NCBI GenBank assembly: GCA_963969495.1
Contig: OZ018318.1
Location: 101,547,141 to 101,611,140 of the forward strand
Direction of reading: 5' to 3'
Origin: Ceratothoa steindachneri
Lineage: Eukaryota; Arthropoda; Malacostraca; Isopoda; Cymothoidae
DNA length: 64,000 nt
This document shows, piece by piece, positions 44,189-60,091 of this stretch (its first letter is position 1; the number at the start of each line of letters is the position of its first letter). The notes beneath the pieces are model-generated. The model was given only the letters and a program-made list of their open reading frames with translations. It had not been told where the DNA came from and did no database searches. The position numbers and the translations under genes were made by a program.

Positions 44189-45250
44189 AGAATTCCATTG
44201 TGTGCCGGTGTGTGGAAGTGAAAGTGAAAAGAATCGAGATCTCTGCTCTCCTGCGCGCGGCTACAAGTCCTACATCGTCAAAGGGCTCGGCCTCAGCCGG
44301 ATGACCGTCCACATTGTCACGGAGAGGCTCAAGAACGAAGAAGAGGTCAAAGATTGACTCCAAAGATCAACTTCGTTCAGGCAGACCTTAAGTTGTCACC
44401 CGTTTGGCTGTGGGAAAGACCTCCGAAAGTGCCCCGAAGCTCAAAATGACACCGCTCGCGAAAAAGAATATTTGAGAGGCCACAGTGTCCAGGGCCGTGA
44501 AGGAAGAGAGTGGTAAGTGCTTGAGGTGGGTGACAAGGCCCCTGCTCACCTACTCTATTGGAGAGTAACGTCGGAGGAGATGTTGTCGCCTTCTCAATGA
44601 CTTAAAGAGTCATTTTTCTAATGAAAAAGATTAACGGTTGATCCAGTCATCAACAAGCAGAACGAACGCGATGATGTTCGGCGTCGTGGCTTCGAATGGC
44701 AAGAAGATGCCGCTGGTGTAATTTGCGAACTTTTAAAGGCTCACTGCGGTCGTTTACGTGGACATCTTGGCACGAAAGTCCTTCCCTGGGAGAGAAAGAT
44801 CACGAAGAAGGCGGACTGTATCATTTAGTAGGACGGTGCCTCGGCCAACACGGTGTAAGAGTGTTTGGGATCGAACATGAACTTCTGGTCGAAGGACTTT
44901 TGTCCGCCGCAGTCGCCCGACCGCAATCCTCTCGACTACAGCGTGTAGGTACATTCTGAGGGCAAGCCATACAAGATCCGCCAGAGCAAAGTCGACGAGC
45001 GGAAGTCTTCCGCCAACCGCGTGTTGGCCACCATGAGGAAGGACTTCGTCCGCAACGATTGCGCGGCATTCAGGTCTCGCCTGGAGCGCGTGTTCGACGC
45101 CGAGGGCGGACACATTGATTAATATTAAAATTGTATAATTCTATTTATTTATTTATTAAAAGAATGGAAACGTGTTTAAATGCATACAAACTATCATTGT
45201 GTCTTTTGTTGAGAGCATCGTAACGAGTTTAACAGGACTTTTGCAACACC
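44189..45250 (+). pseudogene. mariner-like transposase fossil, GC-rich
   Basis: Coding blocks in order but shifting frame: GYKSYIVKGLGLSRMTVHIV (HTH), LNDLKSH...FSNEKD (first Asp region), MFGVVASNGKKMPL (44672), DGASANTV (second Asp near 44833), CPPQSPDRNPLDYSV (third Asp near 44930) and the C-terminus SRLERVFDAEGGHID ending TAA 45120-45122. Spacing between the second and third Asp is about 33 residues, in the mariner DDD range. Numerous stops and indels. It starts immediately after the LINE A-rich tail. Terminal repeats were not identified. Confidence 0.82.
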
Positions 45251-45594
45251 ATGAGCATATTTAATAGTAATATATGATGGATACCTGACCTCAGTCACAC
45301 ATTCCTATAGTTGGGCAGCTACAAGAGTGTACATACATACAGGAGTTGCAGACTTGCAAAATAATTTCAATTACAGACCAGGACACTTACATAGGATGAA
45401 GAGTTGCAATGAAATAAAAGACGAGGTGAAAAAGATCCGGTATTGCCATTAACAGCCGCACTCATTATAAAAATAACAAAACCTATTAAACCTGGCACCA
45501 AAGGAAAATAAAAAGCTACAGTGTAACGTGCCATCAAGTGCAAGCGAGCGGTTTAAATTCTTCGGTTGAATGAGTCTTTTTTTTTTTTAGATTC
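45251..45594. other. No recognised gene
   Basis: Nothing seen. Confidence 0.3.
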
Positions 45595-46060
45595 AGGATG
45601 GCGCAGTGGATTCAGATTTGCAGATGTGACTAAGATAAAGGGTGGGTGTGGATGCGGCTAAGATTACTCTTGAGAGCGGATGCGGCTAAGGTTACGAGTG
45701 GGTACGGATGCAGCTAAGATTAAGGCTAGGTATGGAAGTGGCTAAGATTACGGGTGGGAGCGGATTCGGTTAAGATTAGTGCTATGAGTGGATGCGTCTA
45801 AGAATAGTGGTATGAGCGTATGCAGCTAAGATTACTGGTATCTGCGGATGTGGTTAAGATTACTGGTATCTGTGGATGCGGCTAAGATTACTGTATCGGC
45901 AAATGCGGCTAAAATTATGATTGGGAGCGGATGTGGGTAAAAATATGTGTGGGGGCGGATGCGGTTAATATTACGGTGGATGCGAATCCGACTATTATTA
46001 TGTGTAGGTGCAGATGCAGCTAAGAGTACGGGTGGGAACTGATGCTGTCTAGATTGCGGA
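45595..46060. repeat. About 28-bp minisatellite
   Basis: GGATGCGGCTAAGATTAC, followed by variable GGTGGGAGC, repeats about 15 times with moderate drift. Confidence 0.9.
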
Positions 46061-46547
46061 AAAAAAGTGTCTAAGTTTCATTTTCATAAATTAAAACTGT
46101 TTAAATTTATTGATTAGATACGTTACGATTTAAGCATCGAGAAGCTTAATCTTTTTAATCGCTCTCCAATACCTTATTTCTACTGATTTCTTTATCCATG
46201 CTCCCACCAGGACTCGCAAGCTGTCCTAAGTACTCTTGTAACTTCCCTAACAGTGTTTTCCTTTCTACTTGCCTTATGTTCTGAAGTGATCATTATTTTC
46301 GTTTTCAGGAAGTTCATTTGCAGTGCAACTGTGAGATGGCTTACGATAGATATGTTATCTCTGCCTAATATTTCTGGATTTGTGGCAAATACTTCTCTCA
46401 TAAACAAAGTGAAGGTGAATTACATATCTCCCACTCTTTATGATTCCCTTTGGTTCCCATTCCAAACTAGTGGCAATGTTGTCTACCATTGCTATAAACA
46501 TTTTGTGGAAGGTGGGATTTCATTGTATCATTCCCCCCCAGAATATA

Positions 46548-46614
<67 letters not shown>

Positions 46615-47694
46615 CAAACTCAAAGGCGTATCAGTTATTGACATCGTATGTACATAATTATTTCCCATACATACCCTTGTCCTTTAGCCCTGATAGAACT
46701 TAGGATTTTAATGAAATCAAAAGGTTCAAAAGAACTTTGTGAATCAAAACTTTGATTAATTCCGATCCGAGAATAAAGACAATTTAATGAACCAATGGCT
46801 CGTCAAAGAGAGGAAAAATGCTTTGTAACGATCGGCAGAGGTCATCAGGTGTGTTTAAAGCAATAATGAATGGCCATTTTTCTGTTCAGCCTAAAACCCG
46901 AACGAATATGGTATTCTCTTCACGGTCTCTACTTAATTAAGGTGTATTCGATCGAGTGAACAAAGAGTAGATGCTAAAAATCCAACTCTTTCTTTTTTAA
47001 CCATTCGAGTTTATCTTTGTTCTACGCCTTTGTTTCTATGGATGGGTGTTGGTTGGTTAGTTTATCAGTCTACTTTTCTGTCTATTATGGGTGTGGAAAG
47101 GGGAAGGTTGTTCGAAACTCATTTTCTCTCTCACACTACCACTTGTTCTCTCTCTTTAACACACAAACGCAATTAGAATGTTTACCCAATAATGGTTTCT
47201 TTATAATGGAAAGAGAATAATAAGGGAATCTCCACTCGAAGGTTTGCGTGAACAGATTTTTAAAGAAAGTGGTGAAGTTAGGAGAACTGAAAGACTGTGG
47301 AAGATATATTTAAGATAGGAGTCGTCTAGGGAAAATCCAGACTAGGGAGTGTGAGGGACATCTAAAGTGACATCTCCCTCTCTGAGTTGGGGCAGGAAAG
47401 TCACGCAAACCTCCAGAATTCCTCTTTTAGCATGGTTGTCCTAATTCAAATCACTGTAGTGGAAGAAAAAGTTATAGTTGCATTTTTCCATTAAAAGAAA
47501 AAGAAAATGAGAGAAACGCTGAAAATTGGTGAAGTTAGTGGAAGTAGAATTATTTGGAATAAACCTAGAGCAAGGGGTAGGTGCTTCAAGAAACCGATTT
47601 CTAGAAGGGTTCTTTAAATATAATACGAAAGCACCTCGGAATCGGACTTCTTTTGATTTCCTCGTTAGGCTTTTTGTATAAGGGAGACTCACTT
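46061..47694. other. No recognised gene; contains (TA)n at 46543-46608
   Basis: Apart from the TA tract and drifted pieces of the 44-bp minisatellite (47271-47290, about 47523), nothing is recognised. ORFs spanning the TA tract are artefacts. Confidence 0.4.
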
Positions 47695-50110
47695 GCTACT
47701 TTCTGAGCTCTTAATTATAATAGTAGCAATTATGGAGCTAATTACTAGCAACTCTGAAGCTAATTAGTTGCAATTCTTGAATCAATTAGTACAATTTTAG
47801 AACCCAATATTATCAATTCTACAGCTAATTACTACAATTCCGGACTAATTACTGGCAGCTCTGGACCTATCCAGTAGCAATACTGGAACTAATTATTATC
47901 AAATATACAGCTAATTACTAAAATTCCGGAGCTAATTAAAATCCTGGAAGAAATTATTATCAATTCTACAGTTAATGATTACAATTCTGGAACTAATTAG
48001 TGACAGTTCTGGAATCATTAGTAGCAATTTTGGAAGTTATTATTATCAATTCTACAGCTAATTACTACAATTCTGGAGCTAAGTAATTGCAACTCTGGAA
48101 CCATTTTGTAGCAATTCTTGAACTAATTATTATTAATTCTACAACTAAATGGTCAAAATTTGAGATTTAATTAGTAGCAATTATATATTATTATAAATTC
48201 TAATTAGCATCAATTATAGGGCTACAAAGTATTTTTTCTGGGACTAATAGGTAGGAATTCTTTAACTAATTAGTACTAATTCTGAATCTAATTATCTAGA
48301 AGTCTGGAACTATTTTTAAGCCATTCTAGAGTAATTTGTAGCAATTCTGAAGCTAATTAGAAGTAATTATGGAACTGTTTATTATCAGTTTAACAGCTAT
48401 TTATTAGCAATTATATAACAAATTAGTAATAGCTATGAGGCTAATGATTAATTATTATTAACATAATTAGTAACCATTCTTGCGCTAAATTGTGATAATT
48501 GTGGAGCTAATTTGTATCAATTAAGGATATAATTGCCGACGTCTCTGGAACTAATTAATAATAATTCTGGATTTAAATATTAGCAACTTTTGACCTAATT
48601 AATACTAATTCTGGAAATAATAATATTTGTTCTGGAGCTAATTAGTAGGAATTATGTAACTAGATAGTAATAAATCTGGAACTAATCAGTAGCAATTATA
48701 GAAATAATTAGGAGCGCATGTGGAGCTAATTAGTATTAGCTTTTAAGCTAATTAGTATCTATTTTTCGGTAATTTGTATAAATTCTTAGGTTAAGAGCTA
48801 ACAATTTTGGAGTTAATTACCTATACATCTGGAACTAATTATTATCAAATTATGAACTAATTTATTAGCAATTATGAGACGGATAATTATTAATTCTGCT
48901 TCTATTCCTTAACAAATCCGAATCTAAGTATTAGCATTTATAGAACTAGATCTTAGCAACTCTGGAACTAATTAGTAGGATTCATAAAACTAAGCTGTAA
49001 CATATATGTGACTAATTACTAGTAATTCCTGAACTAGTATAAATTATGTGGCTAAGGAGTTTCAATTATAGTGGTAAGAGATAGCAATTTAGGGAGTAAT
49101 TCTTCAACTAGTATCAATTATGTGGCTAAGGAGTTTCAATTATAATGGCAATAGATATAATTTAGGAAGTAAACGGTAGCTATTATGGAGCTAATTACCA
49201 ACAAGGCTAGAAGTAATTATTATAATTTCTGGTTCTATTTAGCAGCAATTTAGAGGATAATTCTTAGCAATTCTGGGACTAGATAGTAGCACCTCTGCAA
49301 CTAACTAGTAGTGATTATAGAACTAATTATTGGCACATGTGAGCATATTAGAATAAATTATCGAGCTAATTAGTATCAATTCAAGGACTATTAGTTAGCA
49401 AGTCATAGTCATTCTGGAACGATTTAGTAGCAATTCTTGATCAAATTCTGGAACTAAATATTATCCATTCTAAAGTTATTTAGTGAGATTTCTGATGCTA
49501 ATCAATATTGATTATCAAACTAGATAGTAGCATATCTGCAGCTAATTAGTAGCTATTAAATAACTCATTATTAGCACTTTGGGGGCTACTTAGAAGTAAT
49601 TATCAAACTAATTAGTAATAATTATGAAGCTGGTTTAGCAATTATATTACAAAATAGTGGAGATTCTGTAGTTTTTTTTAATACAATTTCTGGAGATAAT
49701 TGTCTAAAAGTCTGGAACTAAGTATTTTCAATTCTGAAGCTAATTAATAGCCATTCTGATGGCAATTAATATAATTTCTGTAACTAATTTTTATCAATTC
49801 TAGACCTTTTAGTAGTTATTCTTGAGCTAATCATTAACAATTATGGAAATATATGCTAGTTACTGTGGAACTAATTAGTAGGAAATATAAAACTATTTTG
49901 TATATACAAAACCAGTATCTGGCGGAATTAAGTTGCAATTATTGCGCTAATTACTATCATTTCTAGGGGTAGGACGAAATACATCTGGATTTAATTGATA
50001 GAAATTCTGGAACGAATTAGTAGTAATCTGGTGTTAATTAGCATCAATAAAAGAACTAATAACTAAATATTCTGGAGCTACTTGGGAGTTAATCATAGGC
50101 TAATTAGCGT
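47695..50110. repeat. 22-23-bp degenerate satellite, about 2.4 kb
   Basis: About 100 units of the form AATTCTGGAACTAATTAGTA plus GC. Units are strongly drifted, with local re-duplication: a segment of about 75 bases with TTATGTGGCTAAGGAGTTTC occurs at about 49037 and 49117. Confidence 0.93.
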
Positions 50111-50330
50111 TAATACTGGCTGCCCACAGCATAGTAGGTTTATTCGATTTTGTCTAATGTTGATCGCAACGATATTTGGGGTAAGAGGCTCGCATTAATC
50201 AAGTGGGGAAAATGAAAATGTGATAAGATTCCAAGCACTTTTGCCTTTATTGAACAGGCCTCATCTATGAAATGAAGAACGGATAGGATACATCCTATAT
50301 AGTAGAGAAAAGGAGGGTTGGATACAGGTT

Positions 50331-50468
50331 CCATTACAAGATTTTACTATTTAAGGGTGTAATAAAATTAATAATAAAAGGGTCAATATGAATTCAGATG
50401 TGTTCACATTTGAGTCTTTTATTGTTAATCTTATTAAATCCACAAATAGTAAAATCTTCGTGTAATGG
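50331..50468. repeat. Small fold-back element (MITE-like)
   Basis: The arms are inverted copies: left CCATTACAAGATTTTACTAT, right (reverse complement) CCATTACACGAAGATTTTAC, continuing with AATAAAATTAATAATAAAAG against AATAAGATTAACAATAAAAG. Total 138 bp, no coding capacity, no clear target duplication. Confidence 0.75.
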
Positions 50469-51224
50469 AGTTTGTCTACACCTCCTCTTTGAGGCCTTTT
50501 GAATTAAGGGAAAAGCGCGCGGAATCTTTTCATTTTCCTGCAGGTAATTTACATTACGCTTATAGGATCTTTGCGGGACCGAAACGTCCTACGAGGTCCT
50601 GTGATGTCACGTCCAGGAGTGTGAGATTGTCTGCCCCTCTCCTCTTTTCCCATGGCCACATTACCCATGTGGAGATTGAGGTGTTAACCACATTAGCAAC
50701 TTACCGTTATCAAAACCATAAGATATGGTTGCCATTAGGCCTGAGGGTGCCCCTAAATTAGACCTAGTGGCTGCATCCAAAAAGAACCCCAACGATCCTA
50801 AAATGCTGAAATTCATGATTTTAACATTTATTTTCACCGGAGAAGGTGGAATTATTCAGAAAGGGGGGCATGGAAACACTATAAATGTCAAGTAAAACTA
50901 CACTGTGCCAAGTTCAAGTCTGTTTGATTGGTCTTCTGGATACACTTAACAATTCAGACCATTATTATCGTTTAATTATTTCACACACATAACGCATCAC
51001 TCTTCCTTATTTCGAAGCACGTAGAAGCGGCTTTTAGTCCAGACTCCCAGAATCCTTTGACGTGGTACTGAGGTCTAAACAGAGTGATGGTGTTCTTCCT
51101 GCAGCCGCTCCCACAAAAACGAACGACCCTCGGTTGACCTCTGACCTGTCAATGATTTTAGCCTGATCTTTATGTTGTCTTCATTATCCGGTTGCGGGAT
51201 CTTGACCAAATTAAAAGCAAAATT
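50469..51224. other. No recognised gene
   Basis: The ORF 50465-50761 has no recognisable motif. Nothing else is seen. Confidence 0.35.
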
Positions 51225-51978
51225 CACAAAAAGTCAGACTTATGAAAAGACATAACACCCCTAAATAAAAATCTCAAACGACGAAATCCAGAAATAGTAA
51301 ATCTGGAAAGCACAAATCCCGAAAAGTCAAAATCCCCAAACCCCCAAATCTTGAAAGCAAGTCAAAATCGTGAAAAAACAAAATATTGAAAACATAAATC
51401 CGAAAATGTAAAGAGCCAAATCTCAAAAAACAGAATCCCTATAAGTAAAAATCCAGAACACACAACTACCCGAAAAATCAAAATCCCGAAAAGTCAACCA
51501 AAATCTCGAATGCAAAAATCCAGAAAAGTTAAAATCCCTAAAGCCAAAATCTCGAAATGATCAAATCTTTAAATGGAAAAGAAAGTGAAAATCCCACAAT
51601 ACCAAAACGCACGAATCGGGAAAAGACAAATTCCCAATAAACCATAATCAAAAAATGTTAAAATCCTTAAAAGCTAGAATCGCAAAAGTGGAAATTCTTG
51701 AAAGTAAAAATTTCGAAAAATCAAAATTCCGACAAGTAAAATCTTGATAAGATTAAATTTCGAAAAGCCATCATAATCCTGATAAGCCAACCGAAATAGC
51801 CAAGAGCCAAAATATTGAAAAGAGAGAATTTCCCCAGATCGAACTGCCCCAAAGCCCAAACTTGAAAACCCTAATCGCGAAAATCTAAAATCCCCCTGAA
51901 CTCAATATAGCAAAACCAAAATCGCGAAAAACCAAAATTCAAAAAGCCATAATAAAATAACACCTATGCAAATACGGT
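51225..51978. repeat. 18-20-bp degenerate satellite (AAATCCCGAAAAG)
   Basis: AAAATCCCGAAAAGTCA and variants repeat about 40 times. The pattern resumes at 52701-52765 after the inserted MITE. Confidence 0.85.
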
Positions 51979-51981
51979 TAA

Positions 51982-52613
51982 TTTGGGGTTTATGCCCACC
52001 TTCGAATTTTGTGGGCACTTTGTTATAAATATCACTATTTTTGAAATATACGCAAGCGCTATATAGTGTATAGCACTTTCACTACTTAATGTGGGCAAAT
52101 TTCTAATTAGTATGTTATGACGAAAAATAGATTGGCCGCCATCTTGGCAGACACATTGTGAGTTGGAATCGCATCATAGTGTATTTGATTTTTATTGATT
52201 TTTTTCTGAATTAAAATCTGATATAGAGATTTCCGTTTAATCAATTTTAAATAAAATATGATTTATTTAAATAACATTCGGGGATGAGGCTTATATGTTT
52301 GCAATCAAGGAACGCGGTAGAAAAAATAGAGGCCTAACGAAATTTAGCAATCGCCAATTGAATTTGAATCTATTTTTAGGCTTTTGAATTAGGAATATTA
52401 CGCGGATTTTTTTTTAAATTGGGGGAGGGGGCAAGCCTCTACAATTAAAAGAGACGTATGAAGGGCGAAGGTCCCCATTTCGACATTATTTAAAAAAATA
52501 TATATACTACAATATGATGCGATTGCAATAGCCTAAGATGCCCTCCCTCCCTCCTAAATCATTTTTTTTCACTTTGCCAAAGAAAAAACATTGTCTACAT
52601 TAAAAAAAAAAAA

Positions 52614-52664
<51 letters not shown>

Positions 52665-52697
52665 TCAAAAAATTCGAGGCGGGCATAAACCCCCAAA
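51982..52697. mobile_element. Harbinger-like MITE inserted in satellite
   Basis: Inverted ends: left TTTGGGGTTTATGCCCACCT, right (reverse complement) TTTGGGGGTTTATGCCCGCC, each continuing TCGAATTTT. TAA lies on both sides (51979-51981, 52698-52700), the 3-bp duplication typical of PIF/Harbinger. 716 bp with no ORF of note. A (TA)n tract (52618-52659) lies near the right end. Confidence 0.82.
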
Positions 52698-52765
52698 TAA
52701 TCGTAAATCCTGAACCACTAAAATCCCGAAACACTCCCAAAACTCACCTAACCTAAATTTACCTG

Positions 52766-52934
52766 ATTCGGATTTTGGCTTCGTGGGCTTTTATGGTGTT
52801 TATAGATTTTGAGTTTGCGGTATTCTACCTTTCAGGCTCAGGGCTTAAAGAATTTTGTCTAGACTCTTATTTACGAATACTTTAGCGCTCGAAGAGTTGC
52901 GCTCTCCCTTAATTTCTATCTCTAAACATGGGCA

Positions 52935-52936
<2 letters not shown>
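52766..52936. other. No recognised gene
   Basis: Nothing seen. Confidence 0.3.
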
Positions 52937-52999
<63 letters not shown>

Positions 53000-53120
53000 G
53001 CAACAAAGGCCTCAAGAAAAATAAAATGAAGATTCTAAGTAATTAACTTGAAATAAATTTCGAAAGTACTTGGAATCTTCACTTTATTTTCTTCATTTGC
53101 TTTGTTGCAGTTACTGCTTA

Positions 53121-53174
<54 letters not shown>
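52937..53174. repeat. (TA)n, PLE fold-back, (TA)n
   Basis: Two TA tracts (52937-52995, 53124-53174) enclose a fold-back. The left arm (about 52997-53044) contains GCAACAAAGG, AATAAAATGAAGATTC. The right arm (about 53059-53110) contains GAATCTTCACTTTATTTTC, CTTTGTTGC. The right arm is a family A terminal copy. A short (TG)n follows to 53191. Confidence 0.85.
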
Positions 53175-53191
<17 letters not shown>

Positions 53192-53214
53192 CTGTGTAAA
53201 CTGTTTTACAAGAA

Positions 53215-53757
53215 TACTATGAGCACAGAACACCAAGCAGAAGAAAGAGCAATCAAGGACATTATAGACCGAGGAATAAAACCCATAAACGCCGAGAAAA
53301 TATCACATTAATCATCTACTATCAAAATAGACGTACTTCAACCCTCTTCATGAAAAATAACCCCAAAACCCCGCTACAACCGAAACAAAGGACACATCTG
53401 ATATACGAGTACACATGTAAACTAGGAGACTGTGAGCTCTTACCTAAATCGTATATTGGCATGACCGAAACCACTCTCTCAAGAAGAATGTCATACCATC
53501 TGAACAACGGTGCACCTAAAAAACATACACAGGAAGTACACGGAAGATGCGTCAACCGAAAAATGATAGAAAAAAACACCCAAATTTTAGACTATACTCC
53601 CAACAGGCGTCAACTGCTCTTTCGTGAAGCTATATACTCGTATATCCAAGAGAAGCAACCGAATTTAAACATACAGTCTAACTCCAATGAAATCCTGCCC
53701 AGCGCAAGAGAAACGAACAGAGGGACAGGTGTACTCCTAGCCGCCCCTAGCCACTAA
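53215..53757 (+). pseudogene. PLE GIY-YIG endonuclease fragment, family E
   Basis: The open frame 53350-53757 contains THLIYEYTCKLGDCELLPKS, YIGMTETTLSRRMSYHL and LFREAIYSYIQEKQPNLNIQ. These are the GIY-YIG core with the extra Cys pair (C...C) and the conserved helix and C-terminal region of this PLE type. The preceding linker (INAEK, then in another frame TLIIYYQNRRTSTLFMKNNP) shows one frameshift near 53302. RT is missing; the copy is truncated just upstream near the (TA)n/(TG)n tract. The C-terminus lacks further domains. The 3' untranslated part extends to about 54060. Confidence 0.85.
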
Positions 53758-53930
53758 TCCCCTCTGGCAAGAAGCTTAATCTCCCCCCCCCCTTCTCTGG
53801 CTACCTACTCGTCCGACCTTTTATCACCTGGATCTAAGCTGCCTATACGTGTATAGCTTCGTTCGTTATTTTGTTAATACATTTTGTAACATATATAAAC
53901 TGAATACTTTGTAATAATTCCCCATTGTAA

Positions 53931-53970
53931 CTCTGAAGATGTTACTTGATGTATCGAAACGCATCATCAG
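53931..53970 (+). other. PLE-associated hammerhead-like motif
   Basis: CTCTGAAGAT, imperfect 5-bp stem GTTAC/GTATC with loop TTGAT, then GAAACGCATC. It lies about 170 bases after the endonuclease stop. Same layout as at 4915 and 58668, and the CTGAAGA core fits CUGANGA except for one extra U before the stem. Confidence 0.45.
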
Positions 53971-54069
53971 TTAAATTAAAGAAAGTGCTAAATTACATTA
54001 ATTTACTTCTACCTTTGACCAAACAAAAGACAAATCGAGAAGACTAAAAAAGAATTATTAATTCGAAAC

Positions 54070-55430
<1,361 letters not shown>

Positions 55431-55631
55431 ACTAAATTTGATGTATTTCTTTTGTTTATTTCAATGTATTTGTAATTGCATGTGTATGTACTCATAGCTT
55501 TGTGACCTATTTTGTCTAAATTCTTTTCTCACAGTTGGAACTTCCGGAAGAGTCTTATATTTATGCCTTTGCCCTTCGTATCCGGTATTTAATCCCATTC
55601 GTGATATTATTATTTTATTTTATGTCCTTTC

Positions 55632-55665
55632 GTTGTACATGGGCGGTACCCCGCCCATGTACAAC
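55632..55665. repeat. Perfect 15-bp hairpin
   Basis: GTTGTACATGGGCGG, loop TACC, CCGCCCATGTACAAC. It lies in the PLE 3' region, 200 bases after the endonuclease frame. Confidence 0.97.
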
Positions 55666-55719
55666 TTGGTCTTATATATACCATCTTTGTAAAATAATTC
55701 ATTATTCCTATTGAACAAG

Positions 55720-55783
55720 TTCGAAAGTACTTGGATTCTGCCTTTCATTTTCCTGTGGGATTTTTGCAAATATATATATATAT
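55720..55783 (+). repeat. PLE family A terminal segment and short (TA)n
   Basis: AAGTTCGAAAGTACTTGGAT and following CATTTTCCTGTGGGATTTTT are the least altered copy of this terminal repeat in the window. Confidence 0.8.
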
Positions 55784-55814
55784 GATGAAAATTAATGCAA
55801 TATCGCAAGAAAAG

Positions 55815-58459
<2,645 letters not shown>

Positions 58460-58948
58460 AGTGTAAATGGGTAGAATACCTTCTTGTATGCAGATTTTGT
58501 TAAACACCATAGTATATTTCGTCTTTATTAATTTTCTTTGGAAACTTTTCATTTTTCTTATTATCGTCTTTAGTTCATTTCGTAGATGGTAAACAACTTA
58601 TCCTACGTTCATCTCTTTTTTAAATGAAATGTGTTTGGTAAAGACCAAATTTGACTCAAATTGCTTAGCTTTCGATCTATGCGATCATCTTCAGAGTGTC
58701 TTTCCTCCTTTATCGATGAAGAATGGTGGAACCGATAAAGGAGGAAAGACACTCTGAAGATTATCGCATAGATCGAAAGCTCAGGAATTAGAGTCAAGTT
58801 TGGTTTTTACCAAACACATTTCATTTTAAAAAGAGATGAACGTAGTAGAAGTTGTTTACCATCTACGAAATGAACTAAAGACGATAATAAGAAAAATGAA
58901 AAGTTTCCAAAGAAAATTAATAAAGGCGAAATATACTATGGTCTTTAG

Positions 58949-58951
<3 letters not shown>
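58460..58951. mobile_element. Fold-back dimer of PLE family D 5' region
   Basis: Left arm about 58465-58720 (element on minus strand) and right arm about 58735-58950 (plus strand) are inverted copies. Each holds, from the centre outward, the hammerhead-like motif, an untranslated stretch and the ORF N-terminus ([19 protein letters not shown]). The left arm reaches [17 protein letters not shown] before (TA)n. The right arm stops at VF and runs into (TA)n. No RT or endonuclease. Confidence 0.85.
58668..58699 (-). other. PLE-associated hammerhead-like motif
   Basis: Minus strand: CACTCTGAAGAT, perfect 4-bp stem GATC/GATC with loop GCATA, then GAAAGCT. The inverted partner near 58750 has one stem mismatch. 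It fits CUGANGA, stem, GAAA except for an extra U before the stem. Confidence 0.5.

Positions 58952-59012
<61 letters not shown>
58951..59012. repeat. (TA)n microsatellite
   Basis: TA run between the family D fold-back and a family A-like end (AAAATCACATGGCACGTGAT). Confidence 0.97.
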
Positions 59013-59014
<2 letters not shown>

Positions 59015-59212
59015 AAAATCACATGGCACGTGATTATATAGATGTATTTAAAGGCCCAAGGAAATGAAAATCGGTAACACAACCCGGATAAACAATTAGG
59101 AGAATATCGCATGAACCAATAAAAGTTTACGAAGGAAAATTGGAGAAATAGAGAGCGGAAAGATAGGGCAAACTCTTTTAACCGTTACATGAAAATAAAT
59201 AAAGAAGTTGGA

Positions 59213-59292
59213 TTTGAACCTGTATCATTAAGCGCTCATCGCTTATATGACCAAGACGCTGATCGCCAGAGCTACCGACGGCCGAAAATCTG
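59213..59292 (-). other. tRNA-like sequence, possible SINE head
   Basis: On the minus strand: GTCGGTAGCTCTGGCGATC (A-box-like), then about 40 bases later CAGGTTCAAATCC (B box). Cloverleaf arms do not pair well, so this is not a tRNA gene. A tRNA-derived SINE head is likely but unproven. Confidence 0.45.
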
Positions 59293-60091
59293 TTTTACTG
59301 CGTACAGCTGAAGAACTTTGGATACAGCACTTTTTACTTGTTTTAGTGTCTGATTGACTTTTGAGCGCTGCTGCAGAAACGAGCCTATTCTGGAAGTCTT
59401 AAGGTGAACCCAGATTCATCCTTCAAAAGAGAGCCATATTTTTTTCACGTCGAAGATTCATAATTCAATGAGGGCTTAAGCACCTCACTGCTCCCGTCCA
59501 TCGCTCTGCGTGTGAACCCGCTCGGATGTCTGCCATTCATTGATTTCGTCTTAACTATGTCAGCCACTTGGTTTGGCATAATTAAGGGCTTATGTGAACA
59601 CTGGTTTGAGGCCTAGCCCACAGCAGAAGCATAAGTCAGAAATCGTCTCGATACTGGGGCATAACTGCGAGTCCTGGACGGAGGAGAAATTCTCATCGCC
59701 CGGGGGACCCGGCCAGAATCATAGAGGGAGTTACACCCGTCTCTATGTAGTTGGATGCAGTTATGGCGTATGTACCCGTGAGGGGGTGGCAAAAACTTAG
59801 CGGTCGTTGATTCGGCCGCTATGCATTAAGTCCACCAAGCTCAACCCTCTGAGGTCCCCACCCGAGACCCACCCCATCACCCTATCATCCCTCATACTGG
59901 CAGCATACGAGCGGGAGAGCAACAGGAGAAATGGACGGGGCGTTGCTCTCAAGTTACTTGAAACCCATTACCAGCCCCACTCGCACCATCCTATACCTCC
60001 TTTACCACACCCTAACTTTTTTCACACATAAAAAACAAAATTAATTACACTTTGTTACAGGGAAAGAAGGAATAAGAAGAACAGCAAGACC
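59293..60091. other. No recognised gene
   Basis: GC-richer than average. Two ORFs (59594-59800, 59807-60031) have no recognised motif. They may be the leader of the ORF below. Confidence 0.35.

Noticed and set aside
47017..47220. Small secreted-protein-like ORF
   Set aside because: 67 codons, low-complexity tail, no homology recognised; expected by chance at this AT content.
59213..59292. Second tRNA gene
   Set aside because: A- and B-box-like phrases exist, but the arms do not pair as a cloverleaf; kept only as a tRNA-like or SINE head.
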